Positions 59,691 to 64,000 of a DNA stretch of 64,000 bases are shown in pieces. The position numbers and the translations under genes were made by a program. The notes below the pieces were generated by a model. That model was not told where the DNA came from and ran no database searches. It saw only the letters and a program-made list of their open reading frames with translations. The number at the start of each line of letters is the position of its first letter. The first letter of the stretch is position 1. Source of the DNA: Paenibacillus sp. MAHUQ-63 (lineage in GTDB: Bacteria; Bacillota; Bacilli; Paenibacillales; NBRC-103111); assembly GCF_028765165.1 (NCBI RefSeq), contig NZ_JARADB010000002.1, positions 124,001 through 188,000 on the forward strand, written 5' to 3'.

Positions 59691-60998
59691 ATGAAAAACG
59701 TATCAAAGGGTAAGGCCATAGGTATGCTAATGGCTTCCGTCCTCCTTCTTAGTGCTTGCAGCAGTGGCGGAGGAACGCCGGATGCAGTCAAAACGGATGC
59801 GAAAGCAAGCGATGGCAAAAAAGTACAGCTGCAAATGTGGTTTTGGCAGGGGGCTTCATTCGAAAAAATCATCCCCGAGTTCAATCGCACACATCCGAAC
59901 ATCGAGATTATTCCGCAAATTTACAAATGGGAGGACGCTCATAAAAAGCTTCTGACCGCTATGTCCGCCGGATCGGGGGCTCCTGATATCGCGATGATCG
60001 ACATTTCGCAGATGGACCAGTTCTTGAAATATCCGGATAAATTTAACGATCTGAATACATTTGGCGCCAAGGATTTGGCGAAAGATTACCTGGAATGGAA
60101 GTGGAACCAATCGAAGGTTGGCGATAAGCAGCTCGGGCTGCCTACGGACATCGGTCCTATGGTGCTTTATTACCGCCAGGATTTGTTCCAGCAAGCCGGA
60201 TTGCCCTCAGAGCCGAACGATGTTGCGGCCAAAATCAAGACATGGGACGACTTCCTGGCTGCCGGCAAAACGCTTAAGGAGAAAACGGGCGCTGATATTT
60301 TGTCCAACCCTAATGAGTTATTCGGCGCTATCCGCGACCAAGGCGATGAATTGTACTTCGATAAGGACGATAAGCTAATCATCGAAACGAATCCGCAAGT
60401 GAAGAAAGCGCTGGATTATTTCAAGAAGGCTCGCGATATGGGGATCGCCGGCACTTATGACCAGAAAAATGCGCTGCAGGAATATTCCGCCGCCCTGAAC
60501 TCCGGCAAAATCGCAACTTACATATCGGCGGCGTGGGGCCGTGGGCACGTCGAGACGCGCGCACCTGATACCAAAGGCAAATGGCGGGCGGCCAAAATCC
60601 CGGAAGGCACAGGCAACATGGGGGGATCGTTCCTCCTGATTCCGAAAGAGTCGAAATACGCGAAGGAAGCTTATACCGCCATCACATGGATGCTTTCTCC
60701 GCAGCAGCAGCTTGAAGTTTTCAAAATATCCGGTAATTTCCCGTCAACCCCTTCCATTTATGGGGATAAGGCTTTCACGGAGACAGGCTATGAATTCTGG
60801 GGCAACCAGAAATTAGGCGTGCTGTACTCCGAGGTGGCAAAGGACGTGAAAGTGCAGCGGAAAGGACCGAATTATCAAACGGTTGCGGATATCATAGGGG
60901 ACGGCATGCAGGCCGTAGCGGTGGATAAAACGAAGGATCCCGATAAAGAGTTCTGGGCGCTTGTCGAGAAGGCCAAGACGAAGCTCAAAAATAAATAG
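59691..60998 (+). CDS. ABC sugar importer extracellular binding lipoprotein
   Basis: A 435-residue family 1-type binding lipoprotein with lipobox LSAC (Cys23) and a Ser/Gly tether. Typical features are LQMWFWQGASFEKIIPEFNR at the mature start, SAGSGAPDIAMIDISQMDQF, and GNFPSTPSIY near the end. ATG 59691 has GAAGGGAG upstream; a TTG two codons earlier is less likely. It serves the two permeases that follow. Its paralogue at 57104 appears to be the sensory copy. Confidence 0.9.
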   Translation: MKNVSKGKAIGMLMASVLLLSACSSGGGTPDAVKTDAKASDGKKVQLQMWFWQGASFEKIIPEFNRTHPNIEIIPQIYKWEDAHKKLLTAMSAGSGAPDIAMIDISQMDQFLKYPDKFNDLNTFGAKDLAKDYLEWKWNQSKVGDKQLGLPTDIGPMVLYYRQDLFQQAGLPSEPNDVAAKIKTWDDFLAAGKTLKEKTGADILSNPNELFGAIRDQGDELYFDKDDKLIIETNPQVKKALDYFKKARDMGIAGTYDQKNALQEYSAALNSGKIATYISAAWGRGHVETRAPDTKGKWRAAKIPEGTGNMGGSFLLIPKESKYAKEAYTAITWMLSPQQQLEVFKISGNFPSTPSIYGDKAFTETGYEFWGNQKLGVLYSEVAKDVKVQRKGPNYQTVADIIGDGMQAVAVDKTKDPDKEFWALVEKAKTKLKNK

Positions 60999-61092
60999 CA
61001 GCCGGCAGGCGGCAAATCGGTTATGCCCGGCAGGGTGATAGGAGCCCATTTGCCGCCTTATGGGATACTCGAACAGGATTGGAGTGGAGCCG

Positions 61093-61974
61093 ATGAACAA
61101 ATTCAAAGCCCATCTGGCGCCCTACGTAATGATTTCTCCGTTTTATATTCTTTTTATCGTGTTCAGCCTGTTTCCCATCTTATTTTCGCTGTATCTGGCT
61201 TTTCATTCATGGGACGGGCTGGGACCGATGGAATTTGTAGGGTTCCGTAATTTCCGTAATTTGCTGACCGATGATCCGGAGTTCTGGAAGTCGGTAGGCA
61301 ACACCTTCATCATTTGGTTTCTTTCCACCGTACCGCAGCTTTTCGCTGCACTGGTGATCGCATTTTTGCTTAACGCAGCTTTCATGCGGTTTAAGGACTT
61401 TTACCGGGCGGTTTATTTCCTCCCGAATATTACTTCGATCGTGGCCGTTGCGATTATTTTCGGCTCGTTCTTCGGCAGCCAATTCGGTCTTATCAACGGG
61501 CTGCTGCAGGCCGTAGGTCTGCCCCGGATCGAATGGATCAATGATCCGTTCTGGGTGAAGGTGGCCATCTCGCTCATGGTCATTTGGCGCTGGTCGGGTT
61601 ATAATGCCATCATTTATTTGGCCGGTCTGCAGAGCATTCCGAATGATTTGTACGAGGCGGCTACCATTGATGGCGCCAGCCGGACGCAGCAGTTCATCAG
61701 CATTACATTGCCGCTGCTGAGGCCAATCATCCTGTTCACCGTGATCCTCTCGACTATCGGCGGGATGCAGTTGTTCACGGAACCGCTGATCCTGGTCGGC
61801 AATACGGGCGGAGCGACCAAAGAAGGACTGACGCTTGTGCTTTACCTGTATAATCAAGCTTTCGGCAATCAAATGTTCGGATATGCTTCAGCCGTTGCAT
61901 GGATGCTCTTCTTGATCATCGGCATCTTCTCATTCGTGAACTGGAAATTCGTCTCAAGAGGGGAGGGAGTCTGA
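61093..61974 (+). CDS. ABC sugar importer permease, MalF/UgpA-type
   Basis: A 293-residue permease with six segments and the EAA loop YEAATIDGASRTQQFISITLPL. The N-terminus (LAPYVMISPFYILFIVFSLFPILFSLYLAFHSW) is of the carbohydrate CUT1 type rather than LplB. ATG 61093 follows GGAGTGGAG; the frame from 61060 lacks a ribosome site. The next permease starts on its last base. Confidence 0.92.
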   Translation: MNKFKAHLAPYVMISPFYILFIVFSLFPILFSLYLAFHSWDGLGPMEFVGFRNFRNLLTDDPEFWKSVGNTFIIWFLSTVPQLFAALVIAFLLNAAFMRFKDFYRAVYFLPNITSIVAVAIIFGSFFGSQFGLINGLLQAVGLPRIEWINDPFWVKVAISLMVIWRWSGYNAIIYLAGLQSIPNDLYEAATIDGASRTQQFISITLPLLRPIILFTVILSTIGGMQLFTEPLILVGNTGGATKEGLTLVLYLYNQAFGNQMFGYASAVAWMLFLIIGIFSFVNWKFVSRGEGV

Positions 61975-62858
61975 TGGCTGGGTCGTCTTCCAAAGTGTCC
62001 ATCGGTCAAGTATTCACAGCAGCATCCGTGAAGAAGACAAGGGCGCCAGGCACCTTCTGGCTCCATTGCGCGATGGGGATCGGGGCGCTTCTCTCTCTAT
62101 TCCCTTTCTACTGGCTGCTCGTCATGTCGACGGCGACGACTGCGGATATGTTCCGTTTCCCGCCTCGGCTTCTGCCAGGAGACCAATTGCTTGTGAATAT
62201 CGGGAAGGTTCTCGATCATGTAGGTTTTTTCCGCTCCTTCGGCAACAGTCTCATCGTCGCAGGCGTACATACGCTGCTGGTTCTGTTTTTCTGCTCCTTA
62301 GCGGGGTTTGCCTTTGCCAAGTTTCAGTTTCCAGGCCAAACGCCATTGTTTTTCTTTCTCTTGGCCACGATGATGGTGCCCCAGCAGCTGGGCTTAATCC
62401 CACAGTTCATTATTATGCAGAAGCTGGGCTGGATCAATGATTTGAAAGCACTCATCGTCCCAGGGGCGGCCAGTGCATTTGGGATCTTCTGGATGCGGCA
62501 GTATACGGCCTCCGTCGTGCACGACGAGCTTATCAATGCCGGCCGCATCGACGGCTGTAACTCCTTCAATCTGTACTGGCTGGTAGCGCTTCCTGTGCTG
62601 CGGCCCGCTCTGGCGACACTCGGAATCATTACCTTCCTAGGTTCGTGGAACGATTACTTGTGGCCGTTAGTCGTGATCTCGGTGCAGGAAAAGTTCACGA
62701 TTCAGATGCTGATCGCTTCTATGAACGGTGTTTACAGCACGGATTACTCAATGGTCATGGCAGCTACCTTGATGGCTACTTTACCGCTTATAATTGTGTT
62801 CTCCTTGTTCAGCCGTCAGTTTATTGCCGGGCTCATGCAAGGGTCCGTGAAGGATTAA
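61974..62858 (+). CDS. ABC sugar importer permease, MalG/UgpE-type
   Basis: A 294-residue partner permease. The EAA-type loop is INAGRIDGCNSFNLYWLVALPVLRP, with a conserved Asp-Gly, and the end is RQFIAGLMQGSVKD. ATG overlaps the previous TGA (TGATG), so the two subunits are translationally coupled. GGAGGGAG lies eight bases upstream. Last gene of the importer operon; a very strong hairpin follows. Confidence 0.92.
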   Translation: MAGSSSKVSIGQVFTAASVKKTRAPGTFWLHCAMGIGALLSLFPFYWLLVMSTATTADMFRFPPRLLPGDQLLVNIGKVLDHVGFFRSFGNSLIVAGVHTLLVLFFCSLAGFAFAKFQFPGQTPLFFFLLATMMVPQQLGLIPQFIIMQKLGWINDLKALIVPGAASAFGIFWMRQYTASVVHDELINAGRIDGCNSFNLYWLVALPVLRPALATLGIITFLGSWNDYLWPLVVISVQEKFTIQMLIASMNGVYSTDYSMVMAATLMATLPLIIVFSLFSRQFIAGLMQGSVKD

Positions 62859-62896
62859 CGGGTTCATGTCCAAGAGGAAGCAGCGGCCGTTGCACG

Positions 62897-62945
62897 AGAA
62901 GAACCTCCGCCTACACAACCGTGTAGGCGGAGGTTCTTCTTCCTG
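62897..62945. terminator. Very stable hairpin, probable bidirectional terminator
   Basis: A perfect 20-base stem (62897-62916 with 62921-62940, four-base loop AACC) followed on the plus strand by TTCTTC-type pyrimidines but no true T run. It lies 38 bases after the importer stop and immediately after the convergent metallo-hydrolase fragment. Confidence 0.65.
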
Positions 62946-63131
62946 CTATTCATTATTCACTATGGGCCCAAATGCGGCACGAATCAGCTCCAGCTGGCCG
63001 GGGATGCCGGTATTGATGAGAATGACGTCTTGCTCATCCCACAGGACCGTGGGGATGTAAGGATTGCTGTTGGTTGCCGCTCCTAGCGGAATCGTTGTAA
63101 TGCCTGCGCCCAATTGAACCAAGTCGAACAC
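62946..63131 (-). pseudogene. MBL-fold metallo-hydrolase, N-terminal fragment
   Basis: A 61-codon frame resembling only the first strands of a metallo-beta-lactamase-fold hydrolase (ITTIPLGAATNSNPYI, then VLWDEQDVILINTGIPGQLELI). The zinc ligands of the HxHxDH motif, which should follow about ten residues later, are missing because the frame stops at the hairpin. In intact members the segment reads IDTGIPG; here it is INTGIPG. It is therefore regarded as a truncated gene. A GTG start with a modest ribosome site (ATAAGG) is present. Confidence 0.5.
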
Positions 63132-63231
63132 CGCCTTATCAAGTTTGGTTACTCTCTCAATATTCCTCCGCTCCGGTGGAAAAACAAGCCCCTGTTGGCG
63201 GGAAGCGTTCGGCTAGTTGAACAATTTCAAG

Positions 63232-64000
63232 TTAGTTAGCATCCGCAAGGAGCGGAATTTGAAATTCCACGATCGTTCCTCCGTCAGACAGCTTGGAAAC
63301 ATGCATCCTTACCGAGTCGCCGTAGGAGAGCACGAGCCGTTGGTACACATTGAACACCCCGGTGTGCTCATGAAAATAAGGGTCGCCTTTGACGAGCTCT
63401 CCGCTAAGCATCCTGTTGAGCTTCTCCAAGTCCGCATCACGGATAGAGATTCCTGTGTTCGCAATGCGGACGACAAGCCCGGCGTCCTGCCGATGAATGT
63501 GAACGGCTAGTGTGAATTCGTCCGGCTTCATGGCTGGGGTCCAGCCGTATTTAAGGGCATTCTCGACGAACGGTTGGATCACGAGCTTCATAACCGGCAC
63601 ATCCATAAGCTCCGGGCTGACATGCCATTGGCACGGGACTTCAATGCCGTTACGGTAGCGGTGAATTTTCAAAAAGTGCGTAACAAACGCGATTTCTTCG
63701 CGCAAACTGGACCAGCCCTGGTCACTCCTCGCGTTATATCTCATCATGCGGGATACGCTCTGCACCATACTGCGGACCGCTTCGCCGTTCAGCTTCATGG
63801 CCAAGGATTCGATCGTTTCCAAGGTATTGAACAGAAAATGCGGATTGATCTGCGCTTGGAGCAGCAGCAGCTCTTTCTCCTTCTCCTTCACCTTGGATTC
63901 GTACAGTTGGTGTTCGACCCGCCGCAGACCGGAGATCAAGGGAAATGCAATGAAACAGGCGGCAACAATGCTGAGGAAAGCGATGAGCAGCGTCCACAGT
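63232..64000 (-). CDS. YesM-type sensor histidine kinase, partial (runs off the window)
   Basis: The C-terminal 256 residues or so of a membrane kinase. The frame is open to the window edge, with a final membrane helix just before the catalytic part (LLIAFLSIVAACFIAFPLI). Then come the acceptor His in INPHFLFNTLE, the N box IQPFVENALKYG, IANTGISI as a degenerate G1 box and GVFNVYQRL. The TTG at 63939 is an internal codon, not a start. The sensor part and any regulator lie beyond the window. Confidence 0.88.
   Translation of the reverse strand, partial: LWTLLIAFLSIVAACFIAFPLISGLRRVEHQLYESKVKEKEKELLLLQAQINPHFLFNTLETIESLAMKLNGEAVRSMVQSVSRMMRYNARSDQGWSSLREEIAFVTHFLKIHRYRNGIEVPCQWHVSPELMDVPVMKLVIQPFVENALKYGWTPAMKPDEFTLAVHIHRQDAGLVVRIANTGISIRDADLEKLNRMLSGELVKGDPYFHEHTGVFNVYQRLVLSYGDSVRMHVSKLSDGGTIVEFQIPLLADAN

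Overview
The window looks like chromosome from a Paenibacillus-type firmicute. This rests on features read from the sequence: many intrinsic terminators, strong AGGAGG ribosome sites with frequent GTG/TTG starts, four LplB/LplC-type sugar importers without their own ATPase, YesM/YesN sensor-regulator pairs beside them, a copper-amine-oxidase-type stalk protein and a class D beta-lactamase. No rRNA, tRNA or CRISPR was found.

Layout. 0-9.5 kb: a TetR gene with a DUF4188 protein, a flavin oxidoreductase behind two palindromic operators with a second TetR gene, two very small proteins, an AhpD-like protein, a stalk-domain protein, a LysE exporter with an AraC regulator, a NUDIX hydrolase, a 2-hydroxyacid dehydrogenase and a methyltransferase. 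9.5-14.8 kb: a class D beta-lactamase divergent from a MocR regulator, a VOC protein, a YciI/DGPF protein coupled to an ECF42-type sigma factor, and a lipoprotein. 15-26.6 kb: a membrane AraC regulator, then an IS91 remnant and a repeat cluster, then an importer operon with two paralogous GHL6-type glycosidases. 26.6-30.2 kb: tartronate semialdehyde reductase, glycerate kinase and the divergent regulator CdaR. 30.3-34.2 kb: a two-component system, a membrane-anchored serine hydrolase and a secreted coiled-coil protein.

34.2-43.8 kb: a secreted GH85 endo-beta-N-acetylglucosaminidase divergent from a YesM/YesN pair and a sugar importer, which reads as an N-glycan harvesting locus. 44-50.4 kb: a second importer followed by its own YesM/YesN pair. 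50.4-55.1 kb: a broken DUF2569 gene with a repeat cluster inside it, then a His-rich small protein and a heterodimeric ABC exporter behind palindromic operators. 55.3-62.9 kb: a sensor kinase, binding protein and response regulator in one overlapping operon (a three-component sensor), followed by the matching importer. 62.9-64 kb: a metallo-hydrolase fragment and a partial sensor kinase running off the end.

The main theme is uptake and sensing of glycans. Each importer has a local regulator and, in two cases, secreted or intracellular glycosidases; ATP is presumably supplied by a shared MsmX-type ATPase elsewhere. The least ordinary structure is a family of small imperfect palindromes arranged with a fixed 51/64/52-base spacing. 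It occurs tandemly at 18.2-18.7 kb and, diverged, at 50.6-50.8 kb inside a gene.
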